A stretch of DNA of 27,546 bases from contig BFEA01000393.1 in NCBI GenBank assembly GCA_003427395.1, forward strand, positions 1,004,783 through 1,032,328. The letters are read 5' to 3'. The first letter of the stretch is position 1, and each line of letters opens with the position of its first letter. Positions 10,416-19,495 of this stretch are shown piece after piece. Below the pieces are notes generated by a model. The model had not been told where the DNA came from. It did not search any database and saw only the letters and a list, made by a program, of their open reading frames with translations. The translations under genes and the position numbers were made by a program. This stretch comes from Chara braunii (taxonomy: Eukaryota > Streptophyta > Charophyceae > Charales > Characeae).

Positions 10416-10441
10416 AAAAAAAAAAAAAAAAAAAAAAAAAA
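10416..10441. repeat. A-run of about 26 nt
   Basis: On the plus strand this could be the tail of a small retrocopy covering about 10200-10415, where a short frame reads FAEADKKCVPNFAKVPAQHF. On the minus strand it is a T-run inside the LINE-A 3' region. I found no duplication that would decide between the two. Confidence 0.4.
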
Positions 10442-10500
10442 CGAGAAGTAAAAGAAGAAGCAGAAAAAGAATGCGCCGTGGAGCAACATTTATAAAGCTG

Positions 10501-10528
10501 TGGCAGGAACCGGGTCCGGCATCCCTTA
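10501..10528 (-). repeat. Diverged copy of the LINE-B 3'-UTR hairpin motif
   Basis: Read on the minus strand, this starts TAAGGGATGC and keeps the GGACCCGGTT core. It matches about 22 of 28 positions of the motif copy at 26361-26388 (+). Five of the six stem pairs remain possible. It lies just past the end of LINE-A ORF2 and is followed by a CTGCTTCTTCTTTTACTTCTC segment resembling the LINE-B 3' UTR near 26130. Confidence 0.7.
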
Positions 10529-10710
10529 CAAAGTTCGCCACAACTCTAAGGCTGAGCAAAACTCTCCGACCAAGCAAAGCCCATGCCACGAATATGGCAA
10601 GATTGTACTCCTTATTCTTATTTGGAATCAATCCCTCAAGTAACTAACAATATTCTTAAAACCAAATGTAAACTTATCCTAAATAAAATCTATAAACATT
10701 ACTTCGAACA

Positions 10711-12640
10711 CTAATATGGACATTCTAGAAGGACTGAACGAAAAACGAAGGAGAACAAAGCAAAAAAAAAAAACACAAAGCTATGGTCACTTTCACAAGT
10801 TTTGTACAACCAAGTATAATACAAGAAAAACCCTGAGAACCAAAGACAGGGTTGTTGTTGTGGCAAACATTCGGTCGTGAACAGTCCCAAAAACTCAGTC
10901 CAGCATATGTTAGAATACTGCATTGATTTCCGCGAGTATCCTTTCTGTTGGACTCGATACTCCCAATCAGCCAAAATGGTTTGCTTGATGACAAATTTGA
11001 TTTCAGCTTGAACCATCGGTCGTGTCAAGCTTTCCCCTCTCCTCGTCGCCGAGTTCCTAAGATTCCAAAGAGTCCACAATATGGCTCCTCTCAGTTTCTC
11101 TTCTGCATATGCATATCATCGGGAGAGGCAGGGACATTTCTCTCGTTTCCGTTCCGACTAGTAAAAAACAATCCGTCCATCTTGAATTGTTATCAGGAAT
11201 CGGGACGTTCGTTTGTCGCCACCAATCCCAAAATGACTAGGAGACATCGCAAATCCTCCATTCGAGTTCCTGGGCATATCACACATTCCGATCTCGCTTT
11301 GGTTGTTCGCTTAGAGCACCAGATCATCACAGGTGCAGCTTGGTGCATCATTAGCAAGAGGAAACTGACAAGCTTAACTACAACCAAGTCCATAAGATTT
11401 TTCCAAAACATTGACAATGCTTCGGTCAATCTTGTCAGCAAGTCTTCAATCCAACCTGTTGTCAGCCACCTGTGGGCTACAGGCGAATTAAACTACTAGT
11501 ACTTCCTAGAGTAGTGCCCGTTAACACACCACGATTTTAGGAAACGTACGGGCTGCTACAGGAACATCCAAATTCATCCGACTAGAAACGTTTTTACTTT
11601 TTTTTTTGCCTCGGCCGATAGCTGGGCCAAGTACTGGTGGTTTAACATCGACTTGCGGTGTAGAGACCTGATAGCCCATTTTTGTAGAGTATTGATGTAT
11701 TGGGACCATTTTATTGTTCTACAAAGAGTGTTCCCAAACCCAGTCACGAGGGTCGATAGACAACAAATATGATGGTTGTGAAAGACTGAAAGACCTGTAT
11801 CCATCCTCATATTCCAAGACACATGCTGGAACCAGATTTGAAACCGTTGGCAATGGTAATGAATTCTGTGCCAAAATCAGGTAAGATCCCAAGCCAAGAG
11901 GTCCGTCTTTCGTTTCCAACATGAGTTCGGGATTTGCACCACCTCTGAATAATCTTCAATTTTCATACGAAAACCGACTGTTCAGGCTGTCGGCTCTTGT
12001 ACCACATTCGTGGTGCAGGAACAACACCTGCTCTTAGGATGTTAACCCAGTCTACGGGGATGGCTTGCTGAACCAAATGAAGGTGATGTTGTTGATGTCA
12101 TAGGCCAGATAACAATGACACCAATGTATGATAAGGTTTTCAGTCAGCCTGTGTGATGTCCCAAATGTCAGCCACTGTGCCAATGCCCTGACTCATCCAA
12201 ACGTTCCCAAAGGCACCAGGTTCATAGCATTGCAGAGGTTGTCCATCTGGTGAGTAAATACATGGCTTATGAAACAATGGCTGGGTGAGAATCCTCTCTG
12301 CAATTATCGGTGGGAGCTGCAATGTCAGTGAGAGTTTCTTCCACGCCTTGAGTATTCCCCCCCATAGGTCAGGCAACATTCGTTTCTTAAGATATGGCAT
12401 GAGAAGAGTTGGCAACCAAACATGTATAAATTTTTCCCACCCCCAGATCAATAATAAGGCTGGTTCTACCAACTGCTTCCAGGCAGAAGTAGAGTCCTCC
12501 AGAATAGCCCAAGGGATCCATCTTGCTAACAAAGTTGAAATCTGCCTTTCATGGTCCAGCACAACCAGACCCCCTTTACGTTTGGGCTGAGTAACAACTT
12601 GCCAAGCCACTTTTGGCAGATAGTTGCCTTCGTTCCTTTC
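10711..12640 (-). pseudogene. LINE-A ORF2, post-RT region and zinc-finger-like tail (broken)
   Basis: Directly after the RT region the minus strand reads QVVTQPKRKGGLVVLDHERQ and FIHVWLPTLLMPYLKK, followed by ILTQPLFHKP. This matches the LINE-B pattern SVVHPKVGGGLRIVDP and IVTQPLFGNR. Further on are a Cys-bearing segment (SECVICPGTRMEDLRC, near 11250-11300) at the place of the zf-RVT finger, and WTLWNLRNSATRRGE (near 11040-11080), typical of the end of L1 ORF2. At least three frame changes and several stops separate these pieces. The region follows the RT and is thought to aid template binding in L1 elements. In this copy it is certainly non-functional. Confidence 0.75.
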
Positions 12641-14197
12641 CTAAGTAGTGTGTGGCAAGATAGAGCACACTGTCTGCGGTGAAGAGGGGTCCATTTGATA
12701 AATGGATCGATGGTACCACAATGTTGAGAAACATGCATTGTTGATGACAAGAGAACGACCAAATAGACAAACTCCTTTGTGGGTCGTCCATGGCCGAAAA
12801 GGGGCTCGAAGAGCCGTCAGGGAGATGGTAGAATTTAATCTCAATTGGGGATCGAAGGGAACCTGGTATCCCATAAGTCTTTCTTGTTGAGAGGGAATCA
12901 CAACACACAGTCCCCAATCGTTAGGAGACTGAACTCCTGGTGGTATAAGGACCGAGGATTTTGACCAGTTAACCGCCGCTAGCAAAATATGACAAAAAAG
13001 GTCAATTGTGTTCCTCAATGCCTCAAAAGCTCGGTTACCGAGAGGGGTAAAAGCAACAGAGTCATCTGCAAAGTATTCAGATTTTAACCTATCCTTTGAC
13101 GACAACAAAAAGTATGGAATCCCTGGGTTACTTCTGATCAAAACATGCATGACTTCAACATACAATATATACAAGTAAGGAGCCAAAGGGCAACCTTGCC
13201 TAACTGGTCGTGAAAGGGAAATGAGTGGAGAAAGAGTGCCATTGATGTAGAGGCGCGAGGTGGCACCTTTGAGCAAGGCTTGAACAACATGTTTATACTT
13301 GGGCCAAATCCAAGTGCAGTCATTGTGGCTTGAAGAAATTCCCAACCAACTCGATCATATGTTGTCTCGAAGTCCAAAATAAGAACTGCTAGTTGATCAT
13401 CCGTTGAAGTCACTCATTCCATGAACCGTTCAACAGTCGTAACATTGTACATTATTTGCCTTCCTTGTAGGAACCCCGTTTGCAAGGGGTCATTATCATA
13501 GGTAAGATATATTGCAATCGGGATGCCAAAATTTTCAAAAAAATCTTGTATACAACAGGCATCAATGTTATTGGTCTATAATTGCGAACATTAGTACGAT
13601 GCCCCCTTTTGAAAACAAACGTAATGATGACTTCCAACGCTGAAGCAGGCAGGTCAACTCCATTCCAAACCATTCGGCATATAGAATTGAAGGGAGTCCA
13701 TCAATACCCGATGTTTTGTGATCCGCCAATGATTTAACTGCATCAGCAATTTCCTGTTGTGTCACATCACCTTCGAGCATCACAGACTGTTGCTGTGAAA
13801 ATTTTCGGTCTAGCTTAGACCAAACGGGATCATGTAATTGAGTGAGCAAATTTTCCTTAGTATGTTGAGCCTGCGAGGCCAGCAAACTCTCATAAAATAA
13901 CGATATGTTGAGCAGAATAGCTGGCATATCAACCGCTAGAGGTTGTGCATCTGGTCCTTGCTTTATAGAAGGACTGGGTGCCTCATAGCAAGGATCAATC
14001 CTTGCTTTATAGAAGGGCGGCGCCCTTAAAAAAAAAGGGGTTGTTATCTGGTCCCCTTTAACCAGCCATGTTATTCTTTTCCGGTGTGTGACAACTCGCA
14101 CTGCAGGTTGCGCATGCATGGTCCATTGCTGTCTCAAATGATCCATATCCATCATTAATTGAGCCTCATCAATTCCAGCCATCGATACTCTACGCAT
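12641..14197 (-). pseudogene. LINE-A ORF2 reverse transcriptase domain (broken)
   Basis: From right to left on the minus strand the pieces are RITWLVKGDQITTPFF (pre-RT), IADAVKSLADHKTSGIDGLP (RT start), NYRPITLMPVVYKIFLKILA, AVLILDFETTYDRVGWEFL, VRQGCPLAPYLYILYVEV and YFADDSVAF. These are RT blocks in canonical order. The catalytic FADD (13061-13072) is intact, while the first catalytic block has ETTYD where relatives have KAYD. Frames are 13568-14197, 13452-13673, 13138-13413 and 12641-13345, so at least three frameshifts or stops break the gene. The enzyme would copy its RNA at the nicked target by target-primed reverse transcription. This copy cannot. Confidence 0.88.
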
Positions 14198-14216
14198 GAG
14201 TTCAGCCCTTTGATTG

Positions 14217-14995
14217 TTAATCCTTGATAAAGCGATTTGGCGGTGATGAACTTTTTAATGAGAAACCCTCTTTTACGGATAACGCACAATCCACTTTGAA
14301 ATCAGTCAGACAAGGAAGGGAACAACGGTTGTGAAGTGCGCCATTGCACCCAAAATTAAAGCATAAAGTGTTTAAAGTTTTCGATCTGAATGACCCACTC
14401 TGGTAACAACACCTGGTCGCTACCCATTCGAACTGAAGAGTGAACAAAAAATTCCAAAAAAAGAGGCAAATGACCTGATCCTGAAAAGGAAATTACAAAG
14501 CAACGAGAAATTATATGCAAAAGCGAATCCGATGTTAAGAACAGGTCAATGCGGCTATGTGGAATATACTTCTGACTCGTGCTGAGCATATGCCCCTGCC
14601 ACAAAAAAAGTATATCCGTTGTCAAAAGAATGTAGCAGACGAAACATGTCAGAAAACCTATTAGTCATACCAAAATCAGAAAGTTGAACAACATCTGACG
14701 TAACAGGACCCATTCGCAAAGAATCCATTCTAGGCACAAGCGTTTTATTCCAATCACCCCCCAAAATAACGTTTTCTATTTGTGGTATAAGCCAGGGAAG
14801 AGATCTGAAAAGTTTAACCCTATCAGCCTGACTTATGAGTGCATACAAATTAAAAATGGCCCATTCTTGTTGAAAAATAGTAAACCGGACCCAGACCTAT
14901 CTTCCATTATGATTAGTCCTGGCATCAGTCACAATAGGCGGTGCAGTCCGTGCAATGAGGATTGCAACACCTCCTCGGGTTCCTCGGGCTGGTTC
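14217..14995 (-). pseudogene. LINE-A ORF2 endonuclease, C-terminal two thirds (broken)
   Basis: On the minus strand this continues the APE-type endonuclease after the LTR insertion: RGTRGGVAILIARTAPP, EWAIFNLYAL, IENVILGGDWNKTL (the conserved GGDWN block), LRMGPVTSDVVQLSDFG, and in the next frame SRIDLFLTSDSLL and SGHLPLFLEF (the SRID and S-H-P blocks). A TAG stands for the Trp of NGRWAW, which is intact in LINE-C (26648-26656). The sequence GATTGGAATAAAACGCTTG near 14735-14755 is the uninterrupted version of the site where the SINE sits in LINE-C. Confidence 0.88.
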
Positions 14996-15000
14996 CCAGA
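14996..15000. repeat. LTR target-site duplication, left copy (CCAGA)
   Basis: Five bases abut the TG terminus at 15001. The homologous uninterrupted site in LINE-C (minus reading of about 26551-26556) also reads CCAGA, which supports this as the ancestral form. Confidence 0.7.
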
Positions 15001-15275
15001 TGTGGCATACTGCGCAACACATTGGCCTTCAGGGACCGACCGAACGAAAAATAAGGGTCCTCCAGACCCTATGTCGTTTCAGCCTAAAAGCCTGAAAACG
15101 AGGGTCATTTTCAGGCCCTCATAAAGCCAACATGCCCAGAAACTCAGGCGCCAGACCACGGTTTAGCACAGACCATTTTTGGGCCGGTTTCTAGACAACC
15201 TTTATTTGAACTTCAACGCCAGGGTCTGGCACGATTCGGCATGGGCAAGAGCAGCATCCCAGGCCGGACCAGCAC

Positions 15276-15282
15276 TATATAG
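15276..15282 (+). promoter_or_regulatory. Candidate TATA box of the solo LTR
   Basis: TATATAG lies 275 bp into the LTR-like element, in non-AT-rich surroundings. The position suits the U3/R boundary of an LTR read on the plus strand. There is no other support. Confidence 0.35.
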
Positions 15283-15569
15283 TACTGGTTTGCCCTCCAC
15301 TTCCCAGGTAGTTCACAGACACTTCACGTGCAGTTCAGGAGGCAGGAGGCAGTCTTCAGGATTCCACAGCGGCACTTTGGAGGAGCGCTGCAGTAGTAGT
15401 AGCTAGCACTAGGAGTAGTCTTCAGTGCTGGGCGATGTAGGAGCTTAGAGTAGTACTGGAGAGAGAGAGAGTTGGCGGAGGCCAGGGAGACTTACCTGTG
15501 GTGCCATAGCTCCAGCTTCATCTTCGATGTACCTGCAACAAGGCGCCACCTTCAAAGGTTAGTACTTGG

Positions 15570-15572
<3 letters not shown>

Positions 15573-15639
<67 letters not shown>

Positions 15640-15729
15640 NNNNNNNNNNNNNNNNNNNNNNNNNNNNNNNNNNNNNNNNNNNNNNNNNNNNNNNNNNNNN
15701 NNNNNNNNNNNNNNNNNNNNNNNNNNNNN

Positions 15730-15775
<46 letters not shown>

Positions 15776-15870
15776 CTTCTTCCTCGTCTAAGTCCACCAT
15801 CTCTTCCTCCCCCTCTCGCTACCTGACTTCTCAATATCTGTAGACTACGAGAGAGAGAGAGAGAGAGAGC
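15573..15870. repeat. (GA)n microsatellites around an assembly gap
   Basis: GA tracts occupy 15573-15639, 15730-15770 and about 15849-15870. Positions 15640-15729 are 90 Ns. The gap lies inside the GA array, so its size and content are unknown. Arg-Glu open frames here are artefacts. Confidence 0.97.
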
Positions 15871-16215
15871 GAGATTGGTGACTTTGGGATGACATTTGGA
15901 TCCAGACTCGACATTGGGATTGAGACATTTGACGAGGGATTATTTGGGACCTGTACAGAAGACTTGGTGTTGACGACATTCCCATCTTTCCCCTCTTCTT
16001 CGTTTGATCCCCTCCTCTTCGTCTGTGTATGGTCTGGACATGGCGCATTCTTCCTGTGTGTAACGCCATGCCCTTCACACCTTGCGATGACGATGATGTG
16101 TGTTTGGTCTGCATTCCGACGTTGATTGGGTTGATCATTGGTATTTTAGCCTTCCGCTGCGCTATGTGAGAGAGGTCAGTTCTTGTTCTGCTCTGTACCA
16201 TTATGGTATGCGACA

Positions 16216-16220
16216 CCATA
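16216..16220. repeat. LTR target-site duplication, right copy (CCATA)
   Basis: This pairs with CCAGA at 14996-15000. It differs by one base from the empty site, which suggests a mutation in this copy after insertion. Confidence 0.65.
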
Positions 16221-16404
16221 ACTGAGGTCCCAACCACCAGCCCATTTGCTCTTCAATCGCTGCAGTGTCTAATTTGGTTTCCTGTAACAGGATGATCTGC
16301 ACCCCTTTATTCCTAATCAAAGTTTTGATTAGCGGCCTCTTGACTTCAACTCTGCGAGAACCTAGTCCCCGAACATTCCATGACAATATTCTGAATTTAC
16401 CCAT
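16221..16404 (-). pseudogene. LINE-A ORF2 endonuclease, N-terminal part
   Basis: On the minus strand an ATG at 16402-16404 opens MGKFRILSWNVRGLGSRR, followed by LIKTLIRNKGVQIILLQETK and AAIEEQMGWWLGPQLW. This is the start of the APE-type endonuclease of plant L1 ORF2. The catalytic Asn of SWNVRGLG and the Glu of LQETK are present. The enzyme would nick the target DNA to prime reverse transcription. The frame is cut after GPQLW by the LTR insertion and resumes at 14995. The ATG just before the first conserved block is a credible ORF2 start for this family. Confidence 0.9.
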
Positions 16405-16802
16405 TTCAGCACACTCACACTACCACGTATTTTTGCAAAATCGTAAATTTTATGTAGTTTTTGGGGTCGCAAGAGGCACGTATTTTGCGTGTTCACAGAA
16501 AAGGGCACGTAAATGTCAGCGGCCTGGACAGCAGCGGACTTACATATTTTGTGGGGACCGTGACGCCCAACCTCACGCCCGGCGCGACTTCCTGATCGGA
16601 GTGGGATGTGGGCCTGGAAGTGCGAGAAGGGGTGTGCCAAGGATTTTTGGGGAAAGTGGGGGTGGAGTCCCAAGTCGGAACTGAGATCTCCTGTGGCAAA
16701 GTTTCAGGGGCATAGATGCAATAGACCTAAGGGGGCGAGTTACTTCCGGTCTGATGGCGGTCGGGGTCGTGCATCATAAGGCAAATGGCATGCGCGGTGC
16801 AT

Positions 16803-17435
16803 TCAAGGTCGTCCGATCCGTCTGTTTTGGTGGCGGCGGTTCGGGGAGAGGCCCGCCCGGGATGGTTGTGATTCTGACGAGTCGAACCTTCGGGTGCAGA
16901 CACGTGGCGTCTGTCGTCGCTCATTTTGGTTAGGTCCCGTAGTTTCAGAGGTTCGTCGGTTGCCGCGTCGCCGACAATTTTCGCAAGGGGTGCGGGACCA
17001 ATACAGGGCGATGGAATTCCACGGAACCACTGTGAGTTGGTGATATGGAAGGAGGAGATGGAAGGAAGGGAAATTGGTAGTGATTACGACGAAGCCGGGG
17101 GATATGAAGTATTGCGTGTTATCCATAGTGGGAAAATCGGGGCACCTCAGATCGATAGTTATGGCACAGTGAAACTCCCTGGGGCACAATCGATTCTCGA
17201 TTAGGCAGGGGAATTCTGGGTATCTTTGCCTAATACATTCTCTCACCCAAGGGTCGAAGTACTCCGAGTCCCAGGAGCTCAACATCATGTCATTGCGGGG
17301 TAGTGGAAACCTTCCGCACGCATCCAACCGGCAAGGGGATTTTCCCGATGTGATATCGAAAATTCCTGTCCGTTTGGGTGTGTGGGGGAAGGAAAATTCC
17401 CACCTACTCGATACCGGAGATGTCAAGTTCGTCAA
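16803..17435 (-). CDS. Unrecognised minus-strand open frame
   Basis: The frame is open for about 210 codons. The first ATG in it is at 17286-17288, leaving about 161 codons. The product has an aromatic-rich middle (SEYFDPWVRECIRQRYPEF, LTVVPWNSIALYW), a CENCRRRGNRR segment and an Arg- and Pro-rich basic tail. No family is recognised. It lies downstream, on the same strand, of the TATA box at 18295-18301 and upstream of LINE-A. It could be a remnant of an ORF1 or gag-like protein from a basic, nucleic-acid-binding family, but it shows no zinc-knuckle spacing. Coding status is uncertain. Confidence 0.3.
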   Translation of the reverse strand: MTNLTSPVSSRWEFSFPHTPKRTGIFDITSGKSPCRLDACGRFPLPRNDMMLSSWDSEYFDPWVRECIRQRYPEFPCLIENRLCPREFHCAITIDLRCPDFPTMDNTQYFISPGFVVITTNFPSFHLLLPYHQLTVVPWNSIALYWSRTPCENCRRRGNRRTSETTGPNQNERRQTPRVCTRRFDSSESQPSRAGLSPNRRHQNRRIGRP

Positions 17436-17456
17436 AGGTCGTGAATCGGCGCGCGT

Positions 17457-17501
17457 GGATACGTGTAGGCTGCACAGATCGGATCGCGCTTACACGTATC
17501 C
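17457..17501. repeat. Perfect 11-bp inverted repeat (hairpin)
   Basis: GGATACGTGTA at 17457-17467 pairs exactly with TACACGTATCC at 17491-17501, leaving a 23-nt loop. Its function is unknown. Confidence 0.85.
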
Positions 17502-18294
17502 CCGTGAGGTATTCGCCTGTTTCTGGGAGAATGAGAGCCTAATTCCTTATGCAGAATCGCCATGTGATGTAAACAACTACCCAATCATCTAATCACTCCA
17601 TGATCCCACAAGCAATCATTCCCGAGCATGCAAGGTGTTATCACACATCAGACATCACAACAACATCAGAACAACGGACCAAAGTGATAAGCAATAACGG
17701 AAACAATAATGACGACTATGCAAAAATTTATACCATGCTTATGGATGTATCATAATGGCAAGCAAAGGCAATGACTAGACGAAAGAAAAACAACAGCCAT
17801 AACATTCATTCATCCAGTTATTCAACAGAACATACGATAGTCGAGATCAAGATCAATCGCAAAACACGGGTGGGCTGAAACCGAGGCAAAGATTCCAAAA
17901 ACAAAAGGAGACGAGCAAGCCGCCCTGAGCCGAGATCAAAATATATATACAAAAGTAAAGAGGGAGACAAGACAAAGAAAACTGCAAATCCACGTCCATC
18001 AACCTCAACTCCCTCTTCCTCTCTCTCTCTCTCCGATGCGGACAGTCCGTTGTCACTCACCAACCCACGAAGTCGTCACCCCGCTTGGTCCTCCTGCGCC
18101 CGTAAGGTTCGCCCACGCACTACAGTCAATCATAGCCCCACGCGTCAACCCCGCGCATTCGGCACCAGCTCGTCGGGTCACCCGACTCCCACTTCAACTC
18201 ACCTCTTACTTCGCTCGTGAGCTGACCCTCACTGATCGCGCTACCTCGAGCTTCCAACAACTGGTTAAGAGAGCTATCTAATCGCGCAGCCGGA

Positions 18295-18301
18295 ATTTAT
18301 A
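18295..18301 (-). promoter_or_regulatory. Candidate TATA box (minus strand)
   Basis: TATAAAT on the minus strand lies in GC-rich surroundings, with the unrecognised open frame about 0.9 kb downstream. A TATA-like match alone is weak evidence. The GC-rich context makes it less likely to be chance. Confidence 0.4.
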
Positions 18302-19068
18302 GCGTGCATGCATGCGCGAAGAACACGGAATTACAGAGACTTAGAAGGAAGATTAGGAAAGGGAGCGCCTACGTTCTGCATAGCCAGACCGCGGCGTGGG
18401 GGACGTAGCCACTCTCCAGGCATCGATCCGAGCATGCAGGCCGTGGGGCCAACTAGGCACAGCAAAAGGGAGGGGGAGAGTAAGAAAGACGAAGCTCAAG
18501 AAGAAAGATACAGTTACAATGGCGCCTACCCAAAATTACAGTTACTTGCAAGATTAAGGGCGCCGACTAATCAGAGCTCCGTTGCAGCCGCAAAAAGAAG
18601 CGCTCAAGAAAGACAACGCGCGGCAAAAGAAATCCCGAATTCCTAAATTCCTAAATTTATTGCGAAAATAAATAAAACGCAAATTCCGAGGAAGAAGGTC
18701 CGAAATTCCGAAGGTCGTCAAGGGCTCGACAAGATGCGAAAAAGAAATTCAAAAAGATCGAAGCAAAATTCCCGCGCGACCTCCACGCCTAAAACCCGAC
18801 AACAGAACAAGAAAGAAGGGACGTCAAACATTATTATTCGCGCCTTTGTCGGCGAGACAGCCACTCAATCGGCCATCTCGAGACTTGCCCGACTCTGAAC
18901 CCAGCCATCCGAAAAGAAGCGACGAAAGAGAAAAAACGAAAAAGCGAGGACACCGATGCAATTTCCCTTTGATCCCGATCTCCCGTAATTGGTCCATCCT
19001 TCCCATCTCAGGACCCCTCATTGTCATCGCGCAGAAAATCGCGCGAAACAGAAATTGGTTCGTCACAG

Positions 19069-19088
19069 GGGGACCTCCAGAGGTCCCC
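19069..19088. repeat. Perfect 9-bp inverted repeat with 2-nt centre
   Basis: GGGGACCTC and GAGGTCCCC flank CA. The arms are fully complementary and GC-rich. It lies just upstream of the LINE-C 5' region. Confidence 0.85.
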
Positions 19089-19289
19089 GCAAAATCGTAT
19101 TTTTTTTCCTCTACTGCTTTCTGGAAGCAAAAATAAAATAAAATTAAAGTGCATTGCGCTGTCTGACTGCACACAAAGTATTTTCGCATCTCAAGGCCAG
19201 GTCGCGACCCTGTCCTTTCTGCTTTGGGCAACAAACGGGTGAGCAGTGTGACCCGCAGGTGCCATATAAACACAAATTCACATACGTAA

Positions 19290-19494
19290 AATTTGCAAAA
19301 GTACGTGCTAGTGTGAGCATGCCCTCAATCTGTCCTGGTAGTTGTGGTGATAAAAGGTCGGGGACTAGGCTATGGTAGAGTTGCAATCAAGCGCCGATCG
19401 TTAATCAAAACTTCGATTAGGAATAAAGGGGTGCAGATCATCTTGTTACAGGAAACCAAATTAGACACTGCAGCGATTGAAGAGCAAATGGGCT
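19290..19494 (+). mobile_element. LINE-C, segment 1: 5' region and start of the endonuclease
   Basis: Near 19290-19320 the sequence (TTTGCAAAAGTACGTG, then TAGTGTGAG) matches the 5' flank of LINE-A. From about 19357 it reads RGLGYGRVAIKRRSLIKTSIRN, then KGVQIILLQETKLDTAAIEEQMG, nearly identical to the LINE-A endonuclease start. The stretch between 19321 and 19350, where LINE-A has its ATG and RILSWN, is diverged. The frame stops matching exactly after GAGCAAATGGGCT and resumes at 26515, on the far side of LINE-B. This is a broken older element that received later insertions. Confidence 0.88.
19482..19494 (+). repeat. LINE-B target-site duplication, 5' copy
   Basis: GAGCAAATGGGCT is repeated exactly at 26515-26527, after the poly-A tail. 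In LINE-A the same 13 bases occur once, uninterrupted, within EEQMGWW. Confidence 0.95.
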
Positions 19495-19495
19495 C

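Larger units (their letters stand above)
15001..16215. mobile_element. Solo-LTR-like insertion inside the LINE-A endonuclease
   Basis: The element begins TGTGGCATAC (15001-15010) and ends GTATGCGACA (16206-16215). These are inverted repeats matching at 9 of 10 positions with the TG...CA termini of LTRs. It is flanked by CCAGA and CCATA, a 5-bp target duplication with one difference. LINE-A endonuclease coding resumes exactly on both sides. Its 1215 bp include 90 Ns and encode no recognised gag or pol, so a solo LTR is the simplest call. A TATATAG at 15276-15282 could be its promoter if the plus strand is transcribed. Three GA tracts lie inside. The family and orientation are not determined, and the length depends on the gap. 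Confidence 0.75.
10480..16440 (-). mobile_element. LINE-A: L1-type non-LTR retrotransposon, decayed, interrupted by an LTR
   Basis: On the minus strand the element runs endonuclease, reverse transcriptase, zf-RVT-like tail, 3' UTR. Its 5' limit is near 16440, where similarity with the second copy of the family (19290-19494) fades. Its 3' limit lies at or below 10480, because the hairpin motif shared with the LINE-B 3' UTR is at 10501-10528. No ORF1 is recognised upstream. The copy has many stops and frame changes and is split at 15001-16215 by a solo-LTR-like insertion. It serves as the empty-site reference for the SINE and LINE-B insertions in its relative. Confidence 0.85.
16441..19289. other. 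Unassigned 2.8-kb block between two head-to-head LINE 5' ends
   Basis: The block lies between the 5' part of LINE-A (-) and that of LINE-C (+). It has no RT, protease or integrase motif. It contains one minus-strand open frame (16803-17435), a minus-strand TATA box (18295-18301), a CT tract near 18020-18035, and two perfect hairpins (17457-17501 and 19069-19088). The order from 19.1 kb leftwards (hairpin, GC-rich DNA, TATA, CT-rich leader, open frame) resembles a promoter, leader and gene start on the minus strand. That could be an LTR and 5' region of an unidentified retroelement or a decayed host gene. Confidence 0.4.

Noticed and set aside
10178-10441. Definite LINE-A 3' end at the T17 tract, or a processed pseudogene ending at the A26 tract
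   Set aside because: No target duplication could be found for either reading, and the two interpretations conflict in orientation.
11193-11499. Plus-strand frame 10948-11499 as a gene
   Set aside because: It is the antisense shadow of the LINE-A ORF2 C-terminal region, which carries the recognisable motifs.
15472-15843. Arg-Glu and Ser-Leu repeat proteins on both strands
   Set aside because: These are translations of GA/CT microsatellites and of Ns. The same applies to frames at 8705-8893 and 9030-9642.
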